Origin: Parabacteroides sp.
Lineage (GTDB): Bacteria > Bacteroidota > Bacteroidia > Bacteroidales > Tannerellaceae
NCBI GenBank assembly: GCA_019411205.1
Contig: DXRF01000010.1
Span: 1 to 22,672 of the forward strand
DNA: 22,672 nt
Reading direction: 5' to 3'
The translations under genes were made by a program, and so were the position numbers. This document shows, one piece after another, positions 7,212 to 15,593 of the stretch. The notes beneath the pieces were generated by a model. It was given only the letters and a program-made list of their open reading frames with translations, made no database searches and had not been told where the DNA came from. Position 1 is the first letter of the stretch. Every line of letters starts with the position of its first letter.

Positions 7212-8192
7212 ATGATGAAAAGGAACATTGCTATTGTTGCCGGAGGCGATTCTTCCGAAATCGTTATTTCATTAAAAAGTGCGGAAGGAATCTTCTCTTT
7301 TCTTGATAAAGATAAATATAATGTATATATTGCCATCGTAAAAAGAGACGAATGGGCAGTAAAACTTCCCGGCGGGGAACACACACCAATAGATAAGAAT
7401 GATTTTAGTTTCCGTGAGAACGGCGAGGTCAGGCATTTTGATTTTGCCTATATTACGATCCACGGTACCCCGGGAGAAGACGGACGTCTGCAAGGATATT
7501 TCGATATGATCGGAATGCCGTATTCCTCTTGTGGAATGTTTGTAAGCGCACTTACGTTCAACAAGTTCGCTTGCAATCATTATCTGAAAGGATTCGGTGT
7601 CGACATCGCCCGCTCCATACATTTGTTTAAGGGGCAGACCGTGACGGAGGAAGAAGTGGTCAGCCGTCTGGGGCTTCCGGTCTTTGTGAAGCCGAACGAT
7701 GGTGGCAGTAGCTTCGGAGTGACGAAAGTGAAAGAGGCCTCGGCTATCCAGCCAGCGATCGCTAAAGCTTTCAGCGAAGGCAGGGAAGTGGTCATAGAAA
7801 GTTTTATCGACGGAACGGAGGTGACATGTGGTTGCTATAAGACTGCTGACAAGAAGGTGGTATTCCCGCTCACCGAAGTCATTACGGATAACGAGTTCTT
7901 CGATTTCGACGCCAAGTATAACGGACAGGTACAGGAAATTACGCCTGCCCGTGTTTCTGCTGAACTGACGGAAAAGGTGCAACGCGAGACATCGAGGATT
8001 TACGACATATTAGGAGCGAAAGGTTTGATCCGTGTGGATTATATCATCCCGAAGGACGGTGAACCGAAATTGCTCGAAGTCAATACGACTCCCGGTATGA
8101 CGGCAACCAGCTTTATTCCGCAACAGGTGCGGGCTGCCGGTCTGGAGATGAAAGATGTGATGACAGATATTATAGAAAATGAGTTTAACTGA
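7212..8192 (+). CDS. ddl: D-alanine--D-alanine ligase
   Basis: A 326-residue ATP-grasp ligase that joins two D-alanines for the end of the peptidoglycan stem peptide. Visible motifs are the N-terminal IAIVAGGDSSEIVISLKSAE, ATP-binding FVKPNDGGSSFGV, the omega loop FFDFDAKYNGQ, and the metal-binding C-terminus LIRVDY...LLEVNTTPGMT. Tyr follows Lys in DAKY; that position is known to separate D-Ala from D-Lac ligases, so D-Ala-D-Ala is expected. The N-terminal motif differs from the common GGxSxEHEVS, with Ile-Val replacing His-Glu. There are two adjacent ATGs (7212 and 7215); the first directly abuts the rluD stop. Confidence 0.93.
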   Translation: MMKRNIAIVAGGDSSEIVISLKSAEGIFSFLDKDKYNVYIAIVKRDEWAVKLPGGEHTPIDKNDFSFRENGEVRHFDFAYITIHGTPGEDGRLQGYFDMIGMPYSSCGMFVSALTFNKFACNHYLKGFGVDIARSIHLFKGQTVTEEEVVSRLGLPVFVKPNDGGSSFGVTKVKEASAIQPAIAKAFSEGREVVIESFIDGTEVTCGCYKTADKKVVFPLTEVITDNEFFDFDAKYNGQVQEITPARVSAELTEKVQRETSRIYDILGAKGLIRVDYIIPKDGEPKLLEVNTTPGMTATSFIPQQVRAAGLEMKDVMTDIIENEFN

Positions 8193-8280
8193 TTGACAAT
8201 GAACAATTGCCAATCGCCAATTATATGAGAAACGGATTGTCGATTGCCAATTGTCAATTGTCCATTGTCAATTGTCAATT
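8193..8280. repeat. AT-rich inverted repeat built of CAATTG-type units
   Basis: The gap between ddl and the acyltransferase is mostly variants of ATTGACAAT / ATTGTCAAT. The left arm (about 8193-8226) is an imperfect reverse complement of the right arm (about 8236-8280), for example ATTGACAATGAACAATTG against CAATTGTCCATTGTCAAT, with a short loop near 8227-8235. The right arm is also a short direct repeat of AATTGTC units. It could fold into a long hairpin in RNA. It resembles low-complexity intergenic repeats known from Bacteroidales genomes, which is an impression not tested here. Confidence 0.65.
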
Positions 8281-8288
8281 ATAAAAAT

Positions 8289-9446
8289 ATGGAAGTTCCT
8301 ATTAATGATTTTGACGATATCCGTCCGCTGAATAACGACGAGGTGAAAGATGCGATTGAATCGCTGATTGCCAACGAAGATTTTGAGCGGGCCTTTCGGT
8401 ATATAAAGCCGGATGTGGATTGGAAAGAGTTTTCAGAAACCATGCGTTCCTTTAAGACAAAGGAGGACTTCAAAGCGAAGTTGGCGTATGAAGCGGTAAT
8501 GATGGTGGCAAATAAAACTACCTTCTCACTGACAGTTTCCGGTCGCAGCCGTTTGCCGAAAGATAAAAAGCCTTGTACCTTTATTTCTAATCACCGCGAC
8601 ATTGTACTGGATGCCTCTTTCTTGAACGTTATGCTGTATGATGTAGGGTATGGAATGACACAGGTGGCTATTGGTAATAACCTGCTGATCCGTCCGTGGA
8701 TCGAAACGTTGGTCCGTCTGAACAACAGCTTTATCGTGAAGCGCAATGTCCCGGTACGCCAGATGCTGGAAGTGAGTAAAGTTCTTTCCACTTATATCCG
8801 GCATACAATTACGGAGACAAAAGAGTCTATCTGGATCGCGCAGCGTGAAGGTCGGGCCAAAGATTCGGACGACCGTACCCAGGGCAGTATCCTGAAGATG
8901 CTGAACATGAGCGGCGACAAGGATATCCTGTCAAACTTGATGGAACTGAATATTTTCCCGGTTGCAATCTCATACGAGTTCGATCCGTGCGATTTCTTGA
9001 AAGCAAAGGAATTCCAGCAGAAACGCGATGATCCGGACTTTGTGAAGAGCCAGCGTGACGACTTGTTGAGCATGGAGACCGGTATCTTGAATAACAAGGG
9101 ACGTGTTCATTTCACCTTGACTTCTCCGATTAACGACCAGTTGGCAAAATTGGACCCGAATATGGAGAAGAACGAGTTGATCGCCACTATTGCTTCCATT
9201 ATCGATAAGGAGATTTACAAGCACTATCGTTTCTATCCCTGCAACTATGTTGCCTATGATATGCTGACAGGCACACGCCGTTTCAGCGAACATTACGGGG
9301 TGAAAGACAAAAAGCAGTTTGAAGATTATCTGCAAGGACAATTGGATAAGATCGTATTGCCGAATAAGGACGAAGCATTTCTACGTACGAAAATCTTGGA
9401 AATGTATACGAATCCGTTGAAGAATTTTTTTGCTAATCAGGAATAA
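8289..9446 (+). CDS. Glycerolipid acyltransferase (PlsC-like)
   Basis: A 385-residue protein resembling 1-acylglycerol-3-phosphate or glycerol-phosphate acyltransferases of phospholipid synthesis. The acceptor motif region is FISNHRDIVLDASFLN, where His102 and Asp108 are five residues apart rather than the usual four (HX4D). The next blocks are IRPWIETLVRLNNSFIVKRNVP and the glycerol-phosphate motif WIAQREGRAKDSDDRTQ. No clear membrane helix is seen. I chose the ATG at 8289; an in-frame upstream ATG at 8244 lies inside the repeat and would add low-complexity residues (MPIVNCPLSIVNYKN). It is the last gene of the PASTA-rluD-ddl cluster, 96 bp after ddl. Exact acyl substrate is unknown. Confidence 0.8.
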   Translation: MEVPINDFDDIRPLNNDEVKDAIESLIANEDFERAFRYIKPDVDWKEFSETMRSFKTKEDFKAKLAYEAVMMVANKTTFSLTVSGRSRLPKDKKPCTFISNHRDIVLDASFLNVMLYDVGYGMTQVAIGNNLLIRPWIETLVRLNNSFIVKRNVPVRQMLEVSKVLSTYIRHTITETKESIWIAQREGRAKDSDDRTQGSILKMLNMSGDKDILSNLMELNIFPVAISYEFDPCDFLKAKEFQQKRDDPDFVKSQRDDLLSMETGILNNKGRVHFTLTSPINDQLAKLDPNMEKNELIATIASIIDKEIYKHYRFYPCNYVAYDMLTGTRRFSEHYGVKDKKQFEDYLQGQLDKIVLPNKDEAFLRTKILEMYTNPLKNFFANQE

Positions 9447-9472
9447 GACCGAACATATTTCATCACGATCTT

Positions 9473-9511
9473 TTTAGGCCCGGATTTCACACTGTGTGAT
9501 CCGGGCCTAAA
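9473..9511. terminator. Hairpin between convergent acyltransferase and HTCS genes
   Basis: Thirteen-base arms (TTTAGGCCCGGAT at 9473-9485, ATCCGGGCCTAAA at 9499-9511) are perfectly complementary, with a second small stem CACA/TGTG inside. It lies between two convergent genes and could end transcription from both sides. T-tracts after the stem are weak on both strands. Its arms match the hairpin at 406-447 except for one internal base pair. Confidence 0.6.
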
Positions 9512-9550
9512 TTATGTCTGTTAGTAAGCAGGGTTTTGTTCCATCTTCTT

Positions 9551-12500
9551 CTATTTATTTTCTTTCGCATAATTCGACGGGCTCATACCGAACTGCTTGA
9601 TGAAGGCGGACCAGAAATAAGATTGGGAGCTGAAACCTGTCGCTTCCGAAATCTCATATATCTTCATATTCCCCTGTATCAATAACTCAGCTGCTTTTTT
9701 CAGGCGGCTTATCTTGATCAACTCATTAGGAGTCAGGTCGGAGATGGCACGTATCTTCCGGTACAAGGTCGGGCGGCTCAAGTGCATCAGGTCTGCGATC
9801 ATGTTTACATCTAAGGCCGGATTGCCGATATGCTCGTTGATGATTTCGTTCAGCTTTTCCAGAAAACTTTCGTCTGCTTTGGTATAGGCCATTGATTTCA
9901 TGTTCGCTATCGGAGAGTTGAAATAGAATTTACGTATATTGTCGCGGTTGGAGATCAGATTGGAAATCTGTGCCATCAACAGATTGGTGGAGAAAGGTTT
10001 GTCCAGATAAGCGTCGGCTCCTAATTCCAGCCCTTCCAGACGTGACTGCATGGTGTTTTTAGCCGTCAGCAGTATGACTGGGATATGGCTGAATTCGATC
10101 TCCGTCTTCACCTCTTTCAAAAGGGTGAAGCCATCCATGACTGGCATCATTACGTCGCTGATGATTAGCTGGAAGCTGCGTTTCTTTAACAACGCGATTG
10201 CTTCGGCTCCGTTCCCGGCTATCTCTACATTGTATGACAGGTTGATTTCGTCAGCGATAAAAATAGCCATTTCCTTGTTGTCTTCGACAATCAGGATCGT
10301 CGGACGCGATTCGTCGTGGATGAACTCTGTCCTCAAAGGAACGGCCTGTGCCGTTGTTTCCTCTTCTGTTTGCTTGATGGATTCGGGCAGCTTGACGGGT
10401 AAGGTCAAGCGGAACATCGTCATAGATGGGCTATCGGTGAAGGTCTCTAACTTCAGACTGCCGTGATGCATCTCTGCCAGTGAGCGTGCCAAGGGCAAGC
10501 CGAGGCCTGTCCCCGGTTTGCCAACGGAGTCCCCTTCCATCCGGTAGAAGGGTTCGAATATCTTTTCCCTTAATTCAAAAGGGATAGGAGTGCCGTCGTT
10601 TATAAAATCAATCGTGAATGTCTCATAGTCGGGAGATAGTTGCAGGCGTACGATGATGCTGCCGGATGCGTATTTGATCGCGTTCGTAAACAGATTGCTG
10701 AATATCTTCGTGATCGCTTCCTTATCTACGAACACGTACAATTCCGGTAAAGATAAATCGAGGTTCAGTAGCAGGTTATGTGCCGTTGCCGATTCCTGGA
10801 ATCGCTTGGCTGTGTCGTTTAAGAGCGAGACGATCTCTGTGCGGACAAAGCTGAGGCGGTATCCTTCTATCTCCGTTTTGCGGAAGTCCAACAATTGGTT
10901 GACCAATGACAGGAGGCGGGACACGTTTTTATCCATCAACGTAAGCGACTTATTCTCTTTTTCCCCGATCTTGTCAGATTTCAATAGCCGTTCGAGCGGG
11001 TTCTTGATCAGGGTGAGTGGTGTTCGGATTTCATGGGCGATGTTGATGAAGAAATCGATCTTGGCCTGATACAGTTCCTTCTCTTTTTGATCTTCGAACA
11101 GTTGCATGTTGTAGGCCATTGCCCGTTTGGTTTTCTGGCGCCAGGACCAGAAAGAGCCGGCGATGATAGCGAGAATGACGGCAATATAAGATGCATATGC
11201 GGTGTCTGATGCCCACCAGGGCGGCAAAACAGTGATGTTCAGCCGTGTCGGGGTGCTGCTCCAGTTGTTCGACAGGTTGGCGGCCCGTACCTCGAAGGTG
11301 TAATCGCCCGGATGTAATTCAGCGAAATAGACCGTGTTGCGTTCTCCGATCGGAATCCATTCCTTGTCCATATTTCCCATCCTGTATGCATACTGGATGG
11401 ATTTAGGGGCGATGAAGTTGAGTGCGGAAAAGTTGATGCTGAATGTGGATTGCTTGTAGGTCAGCGTGATCTTCTTCGTTTCCGATTCGACGGAACAGTT
11501 GATGATGCGTTTCTCTCCGGCTTCATTCTGGATTTCGAGGCTTCCCAAGTGGACGTTCATTTTCTCGGCTGTCGGGATTACTTCGGAGGGCTTGAAATGA
11601 ATAAAGCCCTTGACCGAACCGAAATAGAAAGTTCCTTCGTTGTCTTTGAAGGCGGAGTTGTCGTTGAATTGGCGAGTGATCAGCCCGTGAGATTCCGTGT
11701 AGGTCGTGATCTTACCCGTTCCGGTTTCCAGGCTGACCAGTCCGTTGGCCGTACTGATCCATAAGTTTTCGTTTTCGTCCGGTAGGATGCGGAAGGCAAC
11801 ATTGCTCGGCATACCGTTCTTTACGGTGTAATGCAGGGATTCGCCGGTCTGGAAGTCATATTTGATAACTCCTTCTACGGTAGCAAACCACATATTGCCG
11901 TCTTTGTCCTCGCAAGCGTCGTTGACGAAATTGTGGCGCTGGGTGTTCAACTTGTCGTACGGCAAATACATGCCGGTATTGCTGATCGGGTTATAATAGA
12001 AACTGCGGTTGAACATGCCGGTCCAGATTCTTCCTAAACGATCTTCGTAGATGCAGTTTACCGCGAAAGGGGGAAATTGCGGGGCATACAGGAAACGGTC
12101 GTTCAAGAAGTCATATTTATAGATACCGTCGTCGGTCCCGACATAAACTTGTCCCTCTTGCAATACTTTGATGCAACGGACGGTGCTATTCTTAACAGTC
12201 AGAGAATCTTTCAGCAGGTTGTAATGCTTGATGACCTTTCTCGTCTTGATATCCATCAGGTCGATACCGTGGATGACGTGTCCGATCCAGAGCCGGTCGC
12301 CTGATGCGGCCAAGCCCCGGATATTGGTGTGCGACAACCCATTCCCTCCTGGAACCGGTTGGTAGTTGGTGAATGTCCCGGTTTTCTTTTCGAGACAGTT
12401 GATACCCGCATCTTCCGTCCCGACCCATATATTGCCGTATGCATCGGTACAGATATCTCGGATCACTTCTCCTTTCATTGAATGTTGCCCGTCCCAGGGA

Positions 12501-13519
12501 TAATGCACATGGAAGGGACGGAAAGGGGAATAGTAGTTGAGGCCGTTTTGGTGGAAACAAATCCAGATGCCGTTCTCCCTGTCCCGACAGAATGCAGAGA
12601 TAAAATGGCTCGATAAGGCGTATGGGTCCAACGGGTCCTGGCGGATACGGGTACACTCGCCGGTGTTGACCTTATAGATAAACAATCCGGAGTCTGTCCC
12701 GATCCACAGTTCGTCCTTGTCTTTTTCGAGGAAGCTGTTGATCAGGATCGTAAGCTGGTTGATCTTTTGAATGTTTAGATCCTGGTAGTCGTGTGTAGCT
12801 GGGTCGAATATCTTCACGTCATCATGTTCGAAAGCGATGTAAATACGATCGGTCGTAGGAGAGGGATATAACATGGAGAGTTTGCGTGGCGTGTCCGGGG
12901 ATGAATGGGCGAATACATTATAGGACTCAGTCGTCCCGTCTTCCGGATTCAGCCGTGAGATCAGCCCGTCCGAACTCCCGATCCAGATGCTGTTTTCGCG
13001 GGTAATGCAAAAAGTGGTGTAGCTTTGGTTGTCTTCCGGAGCGAAGATGCGGAACTGGCTGTCCTCCGTGTCGAACCGGATCAGGTTGCCGTCCATCAGT
13101 ATCCATAGTTTATTGTCTTTGTCGAACTGGAAAATGTCGATTCTTTTATCTGCTGTGAAAGGAATGTGCCGGAACGCTTCTTTCTCATCGTTATAGTGGT
13201 ATAATCCCGAAAGTGTCCCGACCCACAAATCGCCGTTCATGTCACAACCCAGGCATGTGATCCAGTTGCTTCCCAATGTTTCGGTTTCGTCGGGGTCGTT
13301 ACGGAATACTTTGAACGTATATCCGTCGAAGCGGTTCAAGCCGTCGCGCGTCCCGATCCAGATATATCCTTTCTTGTCCTGCACGCAGCAAGTGGCCATG
13401 TTGTCGCTGAGGCCGTTTTCGACCTGATAATGGCGGAAAAGGTAGTTACTGTCGTCTGCATATGTCCGGGTAAGACAAAATATGAATAGGATGGATAAGA
13501 TTAACTTCAGATGTTTCAT
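9551..13519 (-). CDS. Hybrid two-component system regulator (sensor kinase, receiver and AraC output in one protein)
   Basis: A 1322-residue inner-membrane regulator. A signal peptide (about 1-21) leads to periplasmic beta-propeller repeats of the Reg_prop type (about 25-640, repeated WIGTxxGL / WVGT motifs). A Y_Y_Y domain follows (about 657-768), then a transmembrane helix (about 775-795). Cytoplasmic parts are HisKA with His829 in IAHEIRTPLTL, HATPase with NLFTNAIKYA and GTGLGL (near 1003), a receiver with Asp1122 in ISDVMMPVMDG, and an AraC-type HTH (about 1215-1322). All catalytic residues are intact. In Bacteroidetes such proteins sense glycan fragments and switch on nearby polysaccharide loci, but no SusC/SusD or glycosidase gene is in this window, so the ligand is unknown. 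TATCTTTC at 13542-13549 is a weak candidate -7 element. Confidence 0.95.
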   Translation of the reverse strand: MKHLKLILSILFIFCLTRTYADDSNYLFRHYQVENGLSDNMATCCVQDKKGYIWIGTRDGLNRFDGYTFKVFRNDPDETETLGSNWITCLGCDMNGDLWVGTLSGLYHYNDEKEAFRHIPFTADKRIDIFQFDKDNKLWILMDGNLIRFDTEDSQFRIFAPEDNQSYTTFCITRENSIWIGSSDGLISRLNPEDGTTESYNVFAHSSPDTPRKLSMLYPSPTTDRIYIAFEHDDVKIFDPATHDYQDLNIQKINQLTILINSFLEKDKDELWIGTDSGLFIYKVNTGECTRIRQDPLDPYALSSHFISAFCRDRENGIWICFHQNGLNYYSPFRPFHVHYPWDGQHSMKGEVIRDICTDAYGNIWVGTEDAGINCLEKKTGTFTNYQPVPGGNGLSHTNIRGLAASGDRLWIGHVIHGIDLMDIKTRKVIKHYNLLKDSLTVKNSTVRCIKVLQEGQVYVGTDDGIYKYDFLNDRFLYAPQFPPFAVNCIYEDRLGRIWTGMFNRSFYYNPISNTGMYLPYDKLNTQRHNFVNDACEDKDGNMWFATVEGVIKYDFQTGESLHYTVKNGMPSNVAFRILPDENENLWISTANGLVSLETGTGKITTYTESHGLITRQFNDNSAFKDNEGTFYFGSVKGFIHFKPSEVIPTAEKMNVHLGSLEIQNEAGEKRIINCSVESETKKITLTYKQSTFSINFSALNFIAPKSIQYAYRMGNMDKEWIPIGERNTVYFAELHPGDYTFEVRAANLSNNWSSTPTRLNITVLPPWWASDTAYASYIAVILAIIAGSFWSWRQKTKRAMAYNMQLFEDQKEKELYQAKIDFFINIAHEIRTPLTLIKNPLERLLKSDKIGEKENKSLTLMDKNVSRLLSLVNQLLDFRKTEIEGYRLSFVRTEIVSLLNDTAKRFQESATAHNLLLNLDLSLPELYVFVDKEAITKIFSNLFTNAIKYASGSIIVRLQLSPDYETFTIDFINDGTPIPFELREKIFEPFYRMEGDSVGKPGTGLGLPLARSLAEMHHGSLKLETFTDSPSMTMFRLTLPVKLPESIKQTEEETTAQAVPLRTEFIHDESRPTILIVEDNKEMAIFIADEINLSYNVEIAGNGAEAIALLKKRSFQLIISDVMMPVMDGFTLLKEVKTEIEFSHIPVILLTAKNTMQSRLEGLELGADAYLDKPFSTNLLMAQISNLISNRDNIRKFYFNSPIANMKSMAYTKADESFLEKLNEIINEHIGNPALDVNMIADLMHLSRPTLYRKIRAISDLTPNELIKISRLKKAAELLIQGNMKIYEISEATGFSSQSYFWSAFIKQFGMSPSNYAKENK

Positions 13520-13561
13520 ATATGACTTCGCTATTGTGGGCGAAAGATACTGAAAAATGCA

Positions 13562-13678
13562 TTATGGATTTCCTTTTATTGTATCACGGATTTCATAAAT
13601 CATCTCAATAAGGGTGATAACGGCAGAGAATGAGATGAATACGGAAAAGATTGCAACAAGGTCAAACAAACCGGCCAT
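13562..13678 (-). CDS. Possible 38-residue membrane peptide
   Basis: From the ATG at 13676-13678 the minus strand encodes a 38-residue peptide starting MAGLFDLVAIFSVFISFS and ending EIRDTIKGNP. A single hydrophobic helix (about residues 4-26) is followed by a charged tail, the usual build of small bacterial membrane peptides. It lies in the 225-bp gap between the hybrid regulator and the divergent transporter, 42 bp upstream of the regulator and in the same direction. No clear ribosome binding site or TAnnTTTG box precedes it. The frame is open further upstream but loses the protein-like look there, so the internal ATG was chosen. It could also be a chance ORF. Function unknown. Confidence 0.35.
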   Translation of the reverse strand: MAGLFDLVAIFSVFISFSAVITLIEMIYEIRDTIKGNP

Positions 13679-13689
13679 AGGGGAATCGA

Positions 13690-13697
13690 TACATTTG
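13690..13697 (+). promoter_or_regulatory. Candidate -7 element for the nucleoside permease gene
   Basis: TACATTTG fits TAnnTTTG and lies 47 bases before the start codon at 13745. No TTTG is present at the matching -33 position, so the promoter may need an activator or may not be real. Confidence 0.4.
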
Positions 13698-13744
13698 TAC
13701 CATGTGAAACACGGGTAATAAAAACCTTTTATTCTAATTATTAT

Positions 13745-14977
13745 ATGAATACTCTCATTACAAAACAAGGAATCGGAACGAAAGTTCAACTCTGCACAAT
13801 GATGTTTATGCAGTATATGCTGAGTGCAGTCTGGTGGGTCCCTCTGGCCGCTTATCTTTCCCATACGCTTAAATTGGAAGTGTACCAGGTGTCGCTGGTG
13901 TTGAGTGCGATGGCTATCGGTGCGATGGCATCTTCTTTTATCGGTGCGATTGCCGACCGCTATTTTGCCGCCGAGAAGATCTTGGCAGTATTGAATATAC
14001 TGACTGGTGCCTTTTTGCTCTTGGCAGCCCAGCAGACCTCATTTGCTCCGCTTATGACATGTGTCGTGTTGGCGATGCTTTGTCATATGCCGACACAGAG
14101 TTTGACCAGTACGATCGCCATGAGCCACACGCCGTCGGAACAGTTCCCGCGTATTCGCATGTTCGGATCGGTGGGATGGGTTGCTTCGGGTATCTTTAGT
14201 GTGATCGCCCTTCATGTGATGCATTTGTCTGCTTTCGACGATACGAACTTGCCGATGTATTGTGGTGCTGCCATTTGTTTTGTGGCTGCGCTTCTGAACC
14301 TGCGACTACCGCACACCCCGCCTTCGGTCGATAAGAGCGCCGGCATCTCGGTGATGGATATAACAGGGTTCAGCGCTTTCTCTCTGATGAAGGATAAGAA
14401 TTACCGGGCTTTTATGATCTTGACGTTCTTGGCTATCATTCCGTTTAATTTGTATCATGTATATGGTTCGATGATTCTCGCCGACGAGCATGTACAAAAT
14501 ATAACGGTGACGTTGAACCTCGGACAGCTGGCTGAAATGTTTTTTCTGGTTATCACCACCTCTATACTGATAAAGTCCGGGATTAAGAATACCTTGATCT
14601 TCGGTATGATCGCCCTCGTGGTCCGGTATGCTTCGTTCTATATCGGTGCAGAGACCGGCCTGCAATGGTTCTATTATATCGGGATTATCGTACACGGGTT
14701 GATCTTCGGCCTCTTCTTTGTCGGCGGCCAGGTTTATACAGATAATGTGGCACCAAAAGAAATGAAAGCACAGGCACAGGGTTTGCTCTTCTTCCTGGTA
14801 TGGGGCATCGGCTTCCTGATCGGGACGCTTTGGAACGGATGGCTGATCGGCCTTTTCCGTGACGGAGATAAATGTGACTGGCCTGTTGTCTTTGCCATCT
14901 CGACCCTGTTCTCGTTTGTATTATTGATCCTTTTTGTCTTTTTATTCAAACCGGTAGCATTAAAAACTGATAAATAA
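13745..14977 (+). CDS. MFS nucleoside:H+ symporter-like permease
   Basis: A 410-residue integral membrane protein with about 12 hydrophobic helices, of the Nuc_H_symport branch of the major facilitator superfamily (NupG/XapB-like). Visible hallmarks are the N-terminal QLCTMMFMQYMLSAVWWVPL, the segment SSFIGAIADRYFAAEKIL after helix 2, and the conserved RIRMFGSVGWVASG near residues 136-150. The second half has VGGQVYTDNVAPKEMKAQAQ before the last helices. It should import nucleosides driven by the proton gradient; the exact substrate is not certain from sequence. It is monocistronic: a strong terminator at 15055-15090 follows. It diverges from the hybrid regulator, which may or may not control it. 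Confidence 0.87.
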   Translation: MNTLITKQGIGTKVQLCTMMFMQYMLSAVWWVPLAAYLSHTLKLEVYQVSLVLSAMAIGAMASSFIGAIADRYFAAEKILAVLNILTGAFLLLAAQQTSFAPLMTCVVLAMLCHMPTQSLTSTIAMSHTPSEQFPRIRMFGSVGWVASGIFSVIALHVMHLSAFDDTNLPMYCGAAICFVAALLNLRLPHTPPSVDKSAGISVMDITGFSAFSLMKDKNYRAFMILTFLAIIPFNLYHVYGSMILADEHVQNITVTLNLGQLAEMFFLVITTSILIKSGIKNTLIFGMIALVVRYASFYIGAETGLQWFYYIGIIVHGLIFGLFFVGGQVYTDNVAPKEMKAQAQGLLFFLVWGIGFLIGTLWNGWLIGLFRDGDKCDWPVVFAISTLFSFVLLILFVFLFKPVALKTDK

Positions 14978-15054
14978 CATAGAGTTGTAAAGTAATAATT
15001 TTATCAAACCCTTTTAATTCTCAAGATTAATATATTATCACGCGCCAGATGTCA

Positions 15055-15090
15055 AGCGGGCTGTCCAACAAGTTTAGACAGCCCGCTTTT
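15055..15090 (+). terminator. Rho-independent terminator
   Basis: Arms AGCGGGCTGTC (15055-15065) and GACAGCCCGCT (15077-15087) are perfectly complementary, GC-rich and followed by a T-run (TTTT, counting the last arm base). It is 78 bp after the permease stop codon and is the best intrinsic terminator in the window. Confidence 0.85.
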
Positions 15091-15343
15091 ATTGATGGGA
15101 ATTAGCTCCGGGCACTTATTCTTCCTTTTTCATAGTTACTGTTTTTTTATTTGTTACGTGATCTGCAAATATGCATATTATATATGAATAGAAGGGTGGA
15201 TTAGGAAGAATGTTTCTCTCGTCCTGATTTAGGTTGACCATGCCTCTCCGGTTTCACCTCTATTAAGTGAAAAAACAAAGACGTTACAATATTAATTAAT
15301 CAACAAATACACAGGTATTAACAGCTATTACTACCACATCTTA

Positions 15344-15442
15344 CCTTTTCGCCCTTAGTCGAAAAGGTTTTTGACCAGTGTCGAAAGGGCTTTTGACCAA
15401 GGGCGAAAAGGCTTTCGACTAAAGGCAAAAGGTCTATGAGCA
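15344..15442. repeat. Degenerate 22-bp tandem repeat with an inverted copy
   Basis: Four consecutive 22-bp units start at 15355, 15377, 15399 and 15421. They share the core CGAAAAGG (variants CGAAAGGG and CAAAAGG) followed by a TTTTGACC-like end (TTTCGACT in unit 3); the fourth is the most diverged. Just before them, CCTTTTCGCCCTT (15344-15356) is a perfect 13-bp reverse complement of AAGGGCGAAAAGG (15399-15411). The unit length is not a multiple of three, so it is not a protein repeat. There are no spacers, so it is not a CRISPR array. Confidence 0.75.
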
Positions 15443-15549
15443 GGCTGTTTGACAATAGAAGCATCTCCATTATCGCTAAAATAGAACCTTCCGGGGCCGA
15501 CTCTATCCCTGATGAAGGCAGACGTAAGCGGTGAAACTCCTTTTACTAC

Positions 15550-15572
15550 CGGCATTCATCTGTCCGATGCCG
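15550..15572. repeat. Short inverted repeat
   Basis: CGGCAT (15550-15555) and ATGCCG (15567-15572) form a 6-bp stem with an 11-base loop. No T-run follows. Its role is unknown and it may be chance. Confidence 0.3.
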
Positions 15573-15593
15573 ACAGAAAGGAATGAGACTGGC

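Noticed and set aside
8244..8288. Upstream ATG for the acyltransferase
   Set aside because: It lies inside the AT-rich repeat and would add a repeat-encoded N-terminus; the ATG at 8289 gives a normal start.
15344..15442. Possible CRISPR array
   Set aside because: Units are directly adjacent with no unique spacers, diverge from each other, and no cas genes are nearby.
15355..15555. 66-codon minus-strand frame in the gene-free gap
   Set aside because: It runs through the 22-bp tandem repeats, whose length is not a multiple of three, has no recognisable domain and no promoter. It might be part of a dispersed repeat.
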